From: Mactromeris polynyma
Taxonomy: Eukaryota > Mollusca > Bivalvia > Venerida > Mactridae
NCBI GenBank assembly: GCA_032209605.1
Contig: JASFXZ010000004.1
Coordinates: 37,606,401-37,670,400 of the forward strand
Length of the DNA: 64,000 nt
Direction: 5' to 3'
Of the stretch, positions 46,834 to 61,800 are shown piece after piece; position 1 is the first letter of the stretch; each line of letters starts with the position of its first letter. The position numbers and the translations under genes are program-made. The notes under the pieces were generated by a model. The model worked only from the letters and a program-made list of their open reading frames with translations, had not been told where the DNA came from and made no database searches.

Positions 46834-49800
46834 ATGACGAACATAGCCGTTGAAGACATAGATGTTGACGAAATATGGCGATCTCTTGGACCTTGGGGAA
46901 AATATCAATGGAAGCAGTTGGCATCGTATCTGTTTATTTGTGTGTCGTGGGTCATTCATCAACTTACTATCGTATTTATAGGTGAGTGTATTGTACTTAA
47001 TTACTTATACAAGTCTCTATTGTTGCTAGGTTACTAGAGTAGGTAATCGATCGGACCTCAGTTTCATGAGAGCAGTTTAAGTAGGGTTTCTGTACTTCGT
47101 CTGACATAATCACACGACTGTAAACTATTGCACACTAGTTTAAGTATTTTACTGAAAAATCTACGGCTGTTGACTGCTATATTGTCTTAATTCTCTTGTG
47201 TCATTCATTTCTATGGGATTGTTTTGGCCCCTCTGTGTGCGTCTCCTAGTCATTCTGGTATGTTTGTCCACTTTCTGTATGTACCACCTGATCCGCCTGT
47301 TTTCCCCACTTTTTGTATGTAATACTGCTGGCCCAACTCTGTTTTGTTTTGTGTCCCCTCTCTGTGTGTAACTCTGAGTCCGTCTGGACTTGTTTTGTCC
47401 CATCTGTATGTGTACCTCATGGTTACGCGCTCGTAAGTTAACCTGTCTCGAACGATTTCTCATGGTCTTGTGATGAATCGGGCGATGGTGTAACTACTGT
47501 CAACTGTATCCCTGTATTAAGTGTCGTTTTCTTGGCAGTACGGTACTGATACCACATATGTAGTAAAAGGTTTTTTCATATCTACAAACCTAGAACCAAC
47601 ACCAGAGACCTGAAAAGAAATCATTTAAAAGATACAATGTAGAAAAAGCAAATAGGGAACAAAAAAGTAACGAATAGGTAACAGGGTATCAGCCGAGCGC
47701 AGAAACTGGTACATATGCACTAACAAGTTTTTTTCATATCTACAAACCTAGAACTAACACCATAGACCTGAAAAGAAATCATTCAAAAGGGTCCATGTAG
47801 AAAATGCGAATAGGGAACGAATAAGTAACGAATAGGTAATAGGGTATCAGTCGAGCGCAGAAACTGGTACATATGCGCTAACAAGGTTTTTTCAACTCTA
47901 CAAACCTCGAACTAACACCAGAGACCTGAAAAGAAATCATTCAAAAGGGTCCATGTAGAAAAAGCGAATAGGGAACGAATAGGTAACGAATAGGTAACGA
48001 ATAGGTAACAGGGTATCAGCCGAGCGCAGAAACTGGTACATATGCGCTAAAAAGGTTTGTTCAACTCTACAAACCTCGAGCTAACACCAGGGACATGAAA
48101 ATAAATAATTTAAAAGATGCAATGTAGAAAAGGCGAATAGGTAACGAATAGGTAACGAATAGGTAACAGGGTATCAGCCGAGCGCAGAAACTGGTACATA
48201 TGCGCTAAAAAGGTTTGTTCAACTCTACAAACCTCGAGCTAACACCAGGGACATGAAAATAAATAATTTAAAAGATGCAATGTAGAAAAGGCGAATAGGT
48301 AACGAATAGGTAACGAATAGGTAACAGGGTATCAGCCGAGCGCAGAAACTGGAACATATGCGCTAAAAAGGTTAGTTCAACTCTACAAACCTCGAGCTAA
48401 CACCAGGGACATGAAAAGAAATAATTTAAAAGATGCAATGTAGAAAAAGCGAATAGGTAACGAATAGGGAATAGGGAATAAGTAACGAATAGGTAACGAA
48501 TAGGGAATAAGTAACGAATAGTTAACGAATAGGGAATAGGGAATAAGTAACGAATAGGTAACGAATAGGGAATAGGGAATAAGTAACGAATAGGGAATAG
48601 GGAATAAGTAACCAACTTGACGACCCTATAGAATCTAGGCTGTGCTTGTACGCATTAGAATTTATGTACTTTATACATGCTTTAAAACTTGTTATATGCC
48701 TTAGAATTTAGGACCTCGTAATAATATGTATTCATTATCTTTTAGGATATCGACCAAGTTTCCACTGCAAACCTTTTCCAAACGATTCTCATATAATCAA
48801 CACAACAGACATTAGAATTAAGTATGAAGAATGTTCCAGAATCGTTTATGAGAACAAAACAGGTGGGATACAAGAAACACAAACCACGTGTGAAAATGGA
48901 TGGCAATATGACGGACATAAGGAGCAATCTTTTGTCACAGAGGTGAGCCGTTGTACATACTGTTTGGGTTCGTTCTGTGGTGATGCGATTCGATAAATGA
49001 TCTGGGCTCCTGGAATGTATCAATAACAACAGCGTTACAGTGGTTGTTGTAAAGTTTCAGAGACAAAGTAGCATTTATGGTCCATGATCCGTTCTGTGCA
49101 CCGTTCTAAATACTCGTAACTGCAAAATCAAAACTTCTAACGAGACACATAAAATTAAATTAAAAATAAGTTTCGACTTTTTTGGAAATCTCATTTCTTG
49201 TAATTATATCAGAGCTTCGGTATTCTCTAGGGTACTAATATTTACTACGGAGAGGTAAAAATACAAATTTAGATATGATAATTTTACAGTATCTATTTCA
49301 ATATACGACCAGTTGTCACGAAACGTTGAACATAATTATGTTGACAAATTCACGCGTTAGCTTCCCATTGAAATACGTGCAATGCATACACTGTTAACTT
49401 GAACTTTCTGAACGTATTATGCACTCGTGTATTGACAATTTATTCTTAATTTTAAGGTTGAATAAAGAGCAATATAGGGAAAATGGACTTGAAAATGGTG
49501 TTCTTAATTTTTAGGTGGTCTTATTATTGAGGTGGTCTTTAAATGAGTTTTACTGTATTGTGAAAATTATCATGTTTTATGCCCTCGCTCTGAAAGGGGG
49601 GGGGCATATAGATTTGCCCTTGTCAGTCCGTCAGTCCGTCACACAATCTTGTGTCGCTCAAATCTCCAAAAGAAGATGAGCCAGAGTCATAAATCTTTAC
49701 AGGAATGTTCACCAGCCTGTGTAGTTGTGCACCTGGCGTTTCATGTTTGGCTGTGCCCAGTTAGTGCAAATGTAGGGCCCTAGGCTTAGTTAAAATATAG

Positions 49801-52800
49801 CCTACAGAGTATTCAATCTTATGTGTCACGAATATCTACAATACAATATGAGCAAGAGTCATAAAACGTTACAGGAATGTTAACCAGCCTGTGTAGTTGT
49901 GCACCTGGTGTTTCATGTTTGGCTGTGTCTAGTAAGTGCAAAGTTATGGCCCTTGACGTATTGAAAATATAGCATACAGGGCATGCAATTTTGTGTCACG
50001 CATATCTCCAACAGTATGTCAGCGGCACTCACAAAACTTTACAGGAATGTTTGCCAGCATGTGTAGTTGTGCACCTGGGGTTTCATGTATTGCTCGGCCC
50101 AGTAAGTGCAAAGTTATGACCCTTGACTTATCACCATAATCAGTACAGATGTTCACTTGGTAATTTTGATACACATTCACAAACTATGAGCAGAACAATA
50201 GCATTTGCTTTTTGTGACAAAGGCTGGAAGTGGGGGCATCTGTGTCCTATGGACACATTTCTAGTTTGTACAAACTTGGAAACTTATATTTACAGTGGGA
50301 TTTTGTGTGTGATAATTCAGAGCTTGCTGAGCTTACCCAGACCTTTCTCATTGTTGGGATGATGATTGGAACCTTCATTTGTCCTGTTCTGGCAGGTATG
50401 GTCACAGGAGATTGTCACAAGTTCTCTCCCTTTATCCCTTCTAGAGTTATCTCCCTTCATCCATTATGTAGTATTTGTAGATACATCCACTATAGAAGGG
50501 ATAAAGGGAGAGAACTCGTGACAATTTCCTTTCGGTAGGTTGTTAAAGGACGTTGCTTACTTAAAGAGAATCTCAAACAAGGATATAGGGTGCGAGATAA
50601 AGCCTGGTGTTATCAAAGTAAAGCTTATTTTGGTTCATTATAACAAGTGATATTATTGATAGACAACCATGAATAACATTGTTATGGTAGCATATTTCTG
50701 TCACCAGTTAACTACTTAATTAACTAGATAAGTATGTGGTTATCACATTAAAGAAGCTAGATGAGTACTTAATTAACTAGATAAGTATCCCCATAAGTTT
50801 TCATACCAGATACATATCTTAACACAAACAATTGTCTGACAGTGCCCACAATTGCAACCACTTACCCACGTAAACCTAGTACGGACAATCTATTTTAGAC
50901 AAGTGTTAAGTAGTTAACGCGATAAATATCTAGTTAACTGCATACTTATTTACCTGGTATGAAAATTTATCAAGACACTTATTTAGTAAATTAAGTAGTT
51001 ATTTAGTTTCTTTAACGTGATAACCACATAATTATCTAGTTAATTAAGTAGTTAACTGGTGGCATAAATATGCCACCATACATTACGCCATACTTTCCAT
51101 TTATCTTGTTTGTACACGCCAACCTAGACACTGAATGTGTAAGTCTGTCTTAGTGACATTCAGGAATCTCAGACCTTTTACTACTTAAAGTCAAGAGTCT
51201 TTGATTTTTTATAAGAACTCGGGGTTTCGAACAACCAGTTTCCATGAGAACTATTATGGATTAAGTGGTATGGCTTAATTACCGTTCGAATCTCTGTTAT
51301 CGTCATTTACTGTAAATCACTTCATCCTCGCAACAACGTAATTTTTGCGTTAATTCGCGAATCCGGAGACAAGCATATTCAAAATTCACGCGAAAATATG
51401 CTTGTTGGTAATAAAAGCATACATGTCCGAAATTGCGTATACTTTGTTATGTAAACATAATCGATGTGAGTGTATAACGATTTGTTTTGAATAGATGTAG
51501 ATAACAACAATACAAACTGACATATATAAATGAATGTAAATGTTTGCAAGTAAATAAAAAAAATACCACCAATTATCACGTCTTTTTATTTCACAATCCC
51601 TGCATCAAACAGAAAACATAGCATCACTTAAACTGCAGCGAATTTATCATTTCGCAAAGTTCTTCTGGGCATGGACTTTCGCGAAGATTTCATGTCGCGA
51701 AAAAAAAAAGATTTACAGTACATGTACTATTTTATTGCTTGTTTTCTGAAATATTCGAAACAAACATAAGTCTAATTGGTTGCTTCGAATCCATAGACAA
51801 TTCCTGTTTTCCTGGTGAACAAGAAAAAGGTCCTACATTTAATTTGAACGTCGTGCGACATCTGCGTGTAAATGACATTTTTCTATTTCGTTAAAGTTTG
51901 TTTCTTTTATAAAGTTATGAAAGTGCTTGAATTTCATGTATCACATTTATATACTAAGTGACTTGGAAGCAATAAGTGGCCTCAACGAAACTGATTTTTT
52001 TGTTACTTAAATATCAAGCTATACACACGCAAGTACGTGGTGAGTTGTTGTTTTGTCTTGACATTCAAATATGTTGGTTTCCATTAGATCTTTACCAAGC
52101 AAATATTGACGCGATCCGTTGATCAAGTCAGTCGGCTATATTCTGGGTAGAGGCAATAGTGCGATATGTTGCCATAAAAGGGTCTCATTAGCAAGCACAG
52201 TGTGAATGTGAAAGGTTGGAATACTTTTCAGTTATTGGTACACTTGTGGTACACGCGCTTGTCCTCTGACCTGAACTTACACATGTACTTGGCCATTGCT
52301 AGAAATGTTTATGGTATTAGTTAGATATGGTAGCATATTTCTGCCACCAGTTAACTACTTAATTAATTAACTAGATAATTATGTGGTTATCACGTTAATG
52401 AAACTACTAATCTACTTAATTAACTAGATAATTATGTGGTTATCACGTTAATGAAACTAGTAATCTACTCAATTAACTAGATAATTGTGTGGTTTTCACG
52501 TTAATGAAACTAGTAATCTACTTAATTAACTAGATAATTATGTGGTTTTCACGTTAATGAAACTAGTAATCTACTTAATTAACTAGATAATTATGTGGTT
52601 ATCGCGTTAATGAAACTAGTAATCTACTTAATTAACAAGATAATTATGTGGTTTCCACATTAATGAAACTAGTAATCTACTTAATTAACTAGATAATTAT
52701 GTGGTTTTCACATTAATGAAACTAGTAATCTACTGAATTAACTAGATAATTATGTGGTTATCACGTTAATGAAACTAGTAATCTACTTAATTAACTAGAT

Positions 52801-55800
52801 TATTATGTGGTTAACTAGATATATATCGTTATAAATTTTAACTAGATAATTATGTGGTTAACTAGATATATATCGTTATAAATTTTCATACCAGATAAAT
52901 ATCTTTACACGAAAAATTGTCTGATAGTGCCCACAACTGTGGGGTGGCGGTTGTGGGCACTATCAGACAATTATTTTATATCCTCTAGTTCCGTTTTCAG
53001 ATAAGTTTGGTAGAAAACCGGTAATGGTTATAAGTCATATATTGATGTTCGGAACTGTTTTGGCAACATCGTTCAGTGGTAACTACACGGTGTTTGTTGT
53101 TTTAAGGATTTTGACTGGTTTGGTGGCCCAGGTTAGTAGCTTGTTAGTTATTCACAAAAGTATTAGCAGTATATCCATGGTACTCAGTCTGCGTACTCCG
53201 ACTGATCGGAATACATCGGCAATTGGTAGTTTTGATATTCTTTTGTCATATAGAGAACTATATTCTACGCACCTCTGCATTCTTAAGGAAGCATGCAACA
53301 AGTACGTTTATACATGTATACATTCAATTGAGTCATAAAACTATACCCTCTAGAACGTTTCTATCGGTGAATGCTAACGGGACAAGCATAAACATACCCT
53401 GTTGGCGTAAATTGTAACCTTTTTCTGAAACAGTCTCAACTTAAATGAGCGTGGCCATGTCAAAACCTGTTTTATATTAGTGACATTGATTATGACGTTG
53501 AGTATTTCCCATTCAGAGTTTTTACATCACAAACTTACGGATGTGTTAAATGGAGGCTTAATTATATATTGAATTAAACGATCAAGGAAATATTTATAAT
53601 TTTGCATACATTTTTTTCCATTTGAAGATCAGGCTTTTTAAAGAATTATGTACATGTCGTCGCGGCGTCATTATTTTGTAGCTTACTTTTGCATCTTGTT
53701 CTTAATCTTGGAATTGCTATAAAAAGACAATTAGACGTCCAATTTTAATACAATTGGTATTATATGAAAGCTGAAACATATATTTGCTAGAAAATGTAAA
53801 TGTCACTAGTACAGGTTTTGTCGTTGCGCAGCACAATTGCTAGATTATCGCTCGTCTTTCTTAGAGAAATGACATCGATGTTTTTGCCGCGAGGTTTGCG
53901 ATGCCCTATTCAGTTTTTTTGAAATAATAAAATATTAAGGCAACAAGAATGCATCTGGCAGAGATGGTAATTGAGCAATTTGTTTATGGATCAATTTATT
54001 TGACACTGAAGATATGTTTTTGTCTAATAGGGTGCATTGTCAGGGACTACTTTATCCGTGGAAACATTTCCGACAGAAATACGCCACGTGGTCGAGGTTA
54101 TGGCTCTATTTATGTGGACAACAGCACTGTGTATCATGTCCCCGTTAGCGTATGCTCTACGCAATGTGTCCTGGCGATATCTACAAATTACCTATTCACT
54201 GTTGAGTGCGTGGTCATTGTTTCAATGGTGGTATGTTGTTTTTATTTGTTTACGTGTCTTTATGTACATTTATGTACTTATCAGGACGCATGTTCACAAA
54301 AGATCAACTAATTTCTTGAAACAATTGACACTTGTGTCAGTACTTCTGATAAGCATTCACAACAAAAGCATAAAAATCTTCAAATTAACATAATTGATTG
54401 TGGAAACATACAAAACTTTACGGTGTTGTTGAGAAATTCATGTACTAGTAGTATTATTCAAGTTTATGACTGAAACTGATCTAGATCAAATCAGGACTAA
54501 TTTTCCAGAATCAGTCTTAATTAACTTCTAAATTTCCATTTTTTTCTTAATAAACATGAAATCGGAATTTACTATCTCAAAAGTTTTGCAAGATGTTCAT
54601 ATATGCCACTATATATAAAAAGAGTTAGTTGCTTAACAATGTTTACAAAGTTTGAAAGAAATTACATTAGATCTTGATATTGAAAATTAATTGTTTGTGA
54701 ACACGAGACTTTAAAATTGCAAAAGTTAAATTTACAATAAAGTCATGTTTTGAGGAACACGAAAAAATGATCAATGGCGCTACCGGGATAATTTCATTTT
54801 CAATATATTTAAACGGATACATTTTTGCCTAAATATTTCTTGTAACTCACTCTACACCCCCTTCTTCCCATTAAAGTGCAGGGCACACTTTCGCCTTGTT
54901 TTATCAAAATAAATTATATTGTGTAAGAATAACGTAGGAACACAATGAACATTTACTATTTTAAAGTCTAAGTCTGAGATTCAGTCTTAAAATGTTTGAG
55001 AATACGGGCCCAGATGACTCAATCGCACAGCATTTATGTGTATATGACCTATCACAAAATAACCATCAAAGAGCAACACCGGCTTGATGGAATGTACACT
55101 TGTTATTATTGTGAGGTTGTGGCTCAAGAGAGGTCCGCTGTGGAGAGGTTATACTGTATGAGAACAGATTATAAATTTATAATTGTAATCGCTGATCTGA
55201 CTGATTTTACCTTCTTGCATCTAAGTTTGAACTCAACATATGCAGCTAGTTTCAAGTAATACAATTACAATATGTCTATGAAATGATTTCAACTTATTCC
55301 AGGATGCTAGATGAATCATTGAGGTGGGTGATTGCCAATGGACAGATTGACAAAGCCAGAGAAATTCTTAAAAATGCTTGTAAATGGAATAAAAAGAATT
55401 ATACCGAAATTCTAACGAAAGCAGGATTAGCCGAAGTCGAACAGGAGTTCGATACAGGTTCGGTGACGTTCGAAGTGTTAGACCCAGTAGACGCGGTGCA
55501 AGAAAACGGTATTAAAGAAACTGGTGAAGCTGATGAGCTAGTTGATAAGGCTGGGAAGAAGACGGACATTGCTGACGCTCCACAATATTCACTTCTTGAT
55601 ATTGTACGACATAAAAACATCTTCATGGTGTCTCTTATTATTTGGTATACTTGGTAAGTATGTGAATTTGTTATATGTATTGAAAAATGAAATGCTTTTC
55701 TTAAACAATTCAAATTAATTCCTGGAATTAATCACTATTATCAACCAGTACTTACTTGGCCGACAACTTCTCCACATGAATCAGAGGCGAAAGACAAATA

Positions 55801-58800
55801 AACCTGAAAAACTTGCCCTTACTTAAATCTAATGTTGCACGCTATAACACGGAGCGCATCACCAAAAGTCCTTGACGTGCGTCCCATTATATACTGAACA
55901 AAATTTCTAAACGTCCACTTGGTATTATGGTAAATATAAGAACAGTGACAAGTGTACATATGTGCACCAATTGAACCGACGGGCAACCAGAAATATTAAT
56001 AAAAAGTAGTCAATAATACTAAAATGATATATTTTTATAATTCCTTACCTAATTCTATTAGAATTGATTGATGTTGGTTTTCATACTGACAGACCTGGCG
56101 ATTCTTTCCGTTTTTCATGTTGGACATAAACGTACGTTTCATTGCAATGAAATTTACCACTCATTATACATGGTACACGTGATCCTCGTGCCAAAAGTTG
56201 AAAATCGTACTCACCGTCACGTGTGGTCAACCATGACGATAAATATGTATTTTCTTTTTGAAAGTCGAAAGAGTATTATTTTTCTTTATATATATAATAC
56301 TAGAATCCCAAATTTTAAGTCGGCATATAAAACCGTTTTCTTAAATTTGTATTTATGGACACCTCTTAACAAAATCTACAGCTGATTCAATTATTTTTCA
56401 ATGTAAGTCTACTGTGTTGTTTACGACTGTATACACGAACGATGTCACGTAGCTAGGTACACTGTAGGAGTGTACATTGTTAGTGATCTTAAAATGATTC
56501 ATCAATAAATTCAACGAGGCATAAGTAATTTAAATTGCACTTTTGTACTATGCGTGTATACTAAAATCATACTATCCATGTATACTGAAATCACTGAACT
56601 TGAATAAGACAAAATTGTAATCGTATATATTCATCAACCATTTCGAAGGTTGCATAAAGCTTGGGGGACATTCAGGTCATCCTTAAATAAAATGTGTGTT
56701 TGCGGTTACGCGACCCGGAATGTTAACAGTGGGTAGGTTGGTAGGTGTTTGTGGTTACGCGACCCGGAATGTTAACAGTGGGTAGGTTGGTAGGTTTTTC
56801 GGCGGATCCGTACTAACATGGTTTTGCTATTTGCATATCAGTGTTGTGTAAACCAATCAAATCTTACGTTAACAACCAAAGCGATTTCTCTTCAACCGAA
56901 CAACGTTTGTAACCTTGACACGGATTGGTTAACCTTTTCATAATGGCTATACTTTATCTTACCGAAATCGACTGAATTTCGGTGAATTAACCGAAATCCA
57001 TTTTGGATCTGGATTGACCAGCAATCGTAACATCTCAGCATTTTTTTATGTTGCACAACTAATCTTAACCTTCAAATTGCGCCGACAATCTTTTGTCAAG
57101 ATATTCCTGTTTAGTTTAGTACTACAATGGCTAAAACATTTTCATTGATGAACCTACTGAAATTAATTGAGTCGCGGTATTTTTCAAGAATCGTTCGCGT
57201 AACTGCAAACAAACCATTTTATTTTGATTCACCTTAGTCTCTCTTATTTGAGCATGTATTTACTGTATCGAAACGTTCAAATCTTTCTGCAAGCTATGAG
57301 GCGTAGCAAAAATATCTAATCAGACATTTTCGTCAATAACCGTCACTTATATTTCAAGATTAGTGAATTTAATTTGGTGTACACGTATAAAAATATATCA
57401 GACACAAACTGTTGTAAATTCGATTTACCAATGCAGAACATGTACAACATTAGAAAATTGAACCTAATTGCTCGTAAACTGTTAAGTCACAATTTGTCAC
57501 ACAACTTGGTAATGTGCATTTCATCTACCAAGTTTCAACCAACACATTTTTGTCTTAAGAAAACATTTTATATGAGCATGACTCTCTTGAAATGAATTTC
57601 ACAAATTTCGAAAATTAAATGTATAATTGTCGAGACCATTAACTGTTTGCATGGATGAGCATGAAATCCTACATCACAAACGTAAATCTACTTACCTAAT
57701 GTCTGGGTCACAAGAAGCCCCCGGATAGTTTACGAGCCCCGTAGTGTCTGAAACCCTGACATCCCGTGGGTAATTGCAAATGTGGCCCCACTCGAATTTT
57801 CTATGATTTTTGAAGTCGTATTGGCGCCGTATAGCCCGTGACTTAAAGTTGGGCATGCACAATTTCTTGCCTCGATCAGATGAGACCTACGGGATGTCCC
57901 GTGCCCATAGGAATTTAGGACTGCATGGGCTAATGGCCTATTATAATAAATCTTGATTTAACGATGAGCCACCAAGCTGGACACGGCTATCATTATTATC
58001 ATCTTCATTACAAATATATTAATCATAACATTGAATTTTTATTTTACTATGACTGTTGTTATTTTTATTACCACTATAACCAGTATCATCAGTTTATCAT
58101 TATCATTATTCCCAGTATGATTTTATTTATTACATCATAATTATCACCATCATTTCTATCATAATTATCCTCATTGTCATCATGCTTATCGTCCTTTCCA
58201 TCACAATTATAATCGTTATCATTATTTCCATCATTATCAACACTTCTATCATCATTACTATTAACACAATTTTCTTTAATATTAAATTCTATTCATTATC
58301 ATCATTTCCATATAACCATCGTAACTATAATCATTTCAATAAGAATCATCGTCATTATCACCATTTCCATCATAATTATCAACATTATCACCATTTCCAT
58401 CATGATTATCGACATTATCATCACTTTTGTCATCATTATCGTCATAATCACCATTTCCATCATGATAATCAACATTATCATCATTTCCTTATACTTATCG
58501 TTAAATTATCTTCGTTTTCATCATAATCATTGTAGTAATCACCATTTTAATCATAATGATCATAAATTGTCATCATTTTAATTATCGTGAGAATGTTACG
58601 ATAAAATAAATCACAGCCTTTTAATGTTCTTCAATTGTTGCTTTCAGGATCTCTGACAGTTTAGTCTATTTTGGTCTTTACATGATAACATCGGATCTTT
58701 ATGGTGACAGATATATCAACTTCTTCCTTAGTGCTGTGGTAGAATACCCAGTGTGCATATTTGAATTTTATGCTTTAACGCGGTAAGTTAATTGCTTCCT

Positions 58801-61800
58801 AAGATAACGGTTTCAAAAAAGACCATTGTTGTATACTTGTTCTATGATAGTTATTATCATACTTGTTCTATGATAGTTATCATCATACTTATTCTATGAT
58901 AGTTATCATCATACTTGTTCTATGATAGTTATTATCATACATATTCTATAATAGTTATTATCATACATATTCTATAATAGTTATTATCATACATATTCTA
59001 TAATAGTTATTATCATACTTGTTCTATGATAGTTATTATCATACATATTCTATAATAGTTATTATCATATTTGTTCTATGATAGTTATCATCATACTTGT
59101 TCTATGATAGTTATCATCATACTTATTATATGATATTTATCATCATACTTATTTTATGATAGTTATCATCATACTTATTATATGATAGTTATCATCATAC
59201 TTATTCTATGATAGTTATCATCATACTTATTTTATGTTATTTATCATCATACTTATTATATGATAGTTATCATCATACTTATTCTATGATAATTATCATC
59301 ATACTTAATCTATGATAGTTATCATCACACTTATTATATGATAGTTATCATCATACTTATTCTATGATAGTTATCATCACACTTATTCTATGATAGTTAT
59401 CATCATACTTATTATATGATAGTTATCATCATACTTATTCTATAATAGTTATCATCATACATATTCTATAATAGTTATTATCATACATGTTCTATGATAG
59501 TTATCATCATACTTATTTTATTATAGTTATCATCATACTTATTCTATGATAATTATCATCATACTTATTCTATGATAGTTATCATCATACATATTTTATT
59601 ATAATTATCATCATACTTATTCTATGATAATTATCATCATACTTATTCTATGATAGTTATCATCACACTTATTCTATGATAGTTATCATCATACTTATTC
59701 TATGATAGTTATCATCATACTTATTCTATGATATTCATCATCATACTTATTCTATAATAGTTATCATCATACATATTCTATAATAGTTATTATCATACAT
59801 GTTCTATGATAGTTATCATCATACTTATTTTATTATAGTTATCATCATACTTATTCTATGATAGTTATCATCATACTTGTTCTATGATAGTTATTATCAT
59901 ACATATTCTATAATAGTTATTATCATACTTATTCTATGATATTTATCATCATACTTGTTCTATGATAGTTATCATCATACTTATTCTATGATAGTTATCA
60001 TCATACTTGTTCTATGATAGTTATTATCATACATATTCTATAATAGTTATTATCATACTTATTCTATGATATTTATCATCATACTTGTTCTATGATAGTT
60101 ATTATCATACATATTCTATAATAGTTATTATCATACTAATTCTATTATATTTATCATCATACTTATTCTATGATATTCATCATCATACTTATTCTATGAT
60201 AGTTATCATCATACCTACTCCATGATAGTTATTATTATTTTATAATTTGTTTCCATTTCAATGTACTTGGATACATACATGTAATAGTGTGTACAAATAT
60301 GAACATGTGGTCCGGCTGTAAGGCCAGCTGTACTTACAATGCATAAGCATTTGTTTAACCCCAAATATCCTATAGTTTACCATAGAATCCAGTTTTAGAA
60401 TAATAACCATATTTAGAATAATTTTTATGGCAATATATTTATATTTTATTTTACATGTATATGAATATTAATATTTAATACACATAAACTTGTTTTGCAG
60501 ATAAACTGTTGAATTTCATTTACTTGTATACAAAGGTTTGTTTTTAAGTGCAAAAATACTGCACAATTCAGCATTGTATCGCGTACAAAACTAACAACAT
60601 TGTACATGGTTACTGTGTAATTCTTGATGTTAATTTGATAAATCATCAAATACTTCTATACCAGCTAAAATTGTATCATCGGAAATCTCGTTTATTTCAT
60701 ATATATTTATCTAACAGAAATCAAATGTTTAAAATTTGTTATTTATAGTTGCTGACAATGTTTACCATTACTGTACATGTCTTATAGGTCACTTTCAGAA
60801 AATAAAGTTGTTATTATTATTATTATCATAACTATCATTATTTATTTATTAATTATTATTATTATCATGACTATTATTATTTATATATAAATAATTATTA
60901 TTATCATTATCATTACTATTATTATTTATATATAAACAATTATTATTATCATCATTACTATTATTATTTATTTATTAATTATTATCATTATCATTACTAT
61001 TGTTATTTATATATAAATAATTATCATTATCATTACTATTATTATTTATTTATTAATTATCATTATTATCATTACTATTATTATTTATTTATTATTATTA
61101 TTATCATTATTATTATAACTATTTTTTTTTTTTTTATTAATTATTATTATTATCATCATTATCATCATTACTATTATTATTTATTTAGTCATTAATTTTA
61201 TCGTTACTATTATTATTTATTTAGTCATTAATTTTATCATTACTATTATTATGTATTTATTCATTATAATTATTATCATTACTATTATTATTATTTATTT
61301 ATTCATTATTATTGTTATCATTACTATTATTATTTATCTATTAACCATTTTGATTATCATCATTGCTACATGTATTATTATTAATTAATTTTTTATTCAT
61401 TATTATTATTATTATTTATTTATTCATTTATTTATTCATTATTATTATCATTACTATTATCATTAAATATTAATTCATTATTATTTATTTATTCATTATC
61501 ATTTTTATCATTACTATTATTATTTATTTATTAATCATTATTATTATCATTATTATCATTATTTATTAATTAATTATTACACGGTAATGGTTTATATGCC
61601 CTTGATTATTATCATTAATATTATTAATATTATTATGTATTTATTATTTTATTACAATTATTATAATTAGTATTATTATATAATGACAGAATTGGGCGAA
61701 AATGGACGAGTGTCATTGTCCACCTGGTGGCGGCAATCGCCCTTGTTGTGGCAACCATACTCACGTACACAGCTGGTATGTCAATCTTTTTTATTAATAT

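Noticed and set aside
53949..54311. A 120-codon frame overlapping SLC22 exon 5
   Set aside because: Wrong frame. The splice-consistent frame gives GALSGTTLSVETFPTEIRH, which fits the transporter.
58182..58526. His-rich protein frame and its Met/Ile-rich antisense
   Set aside because: Low-complexity ATTATC/CATTTCC tract inside an SLC22 intron.
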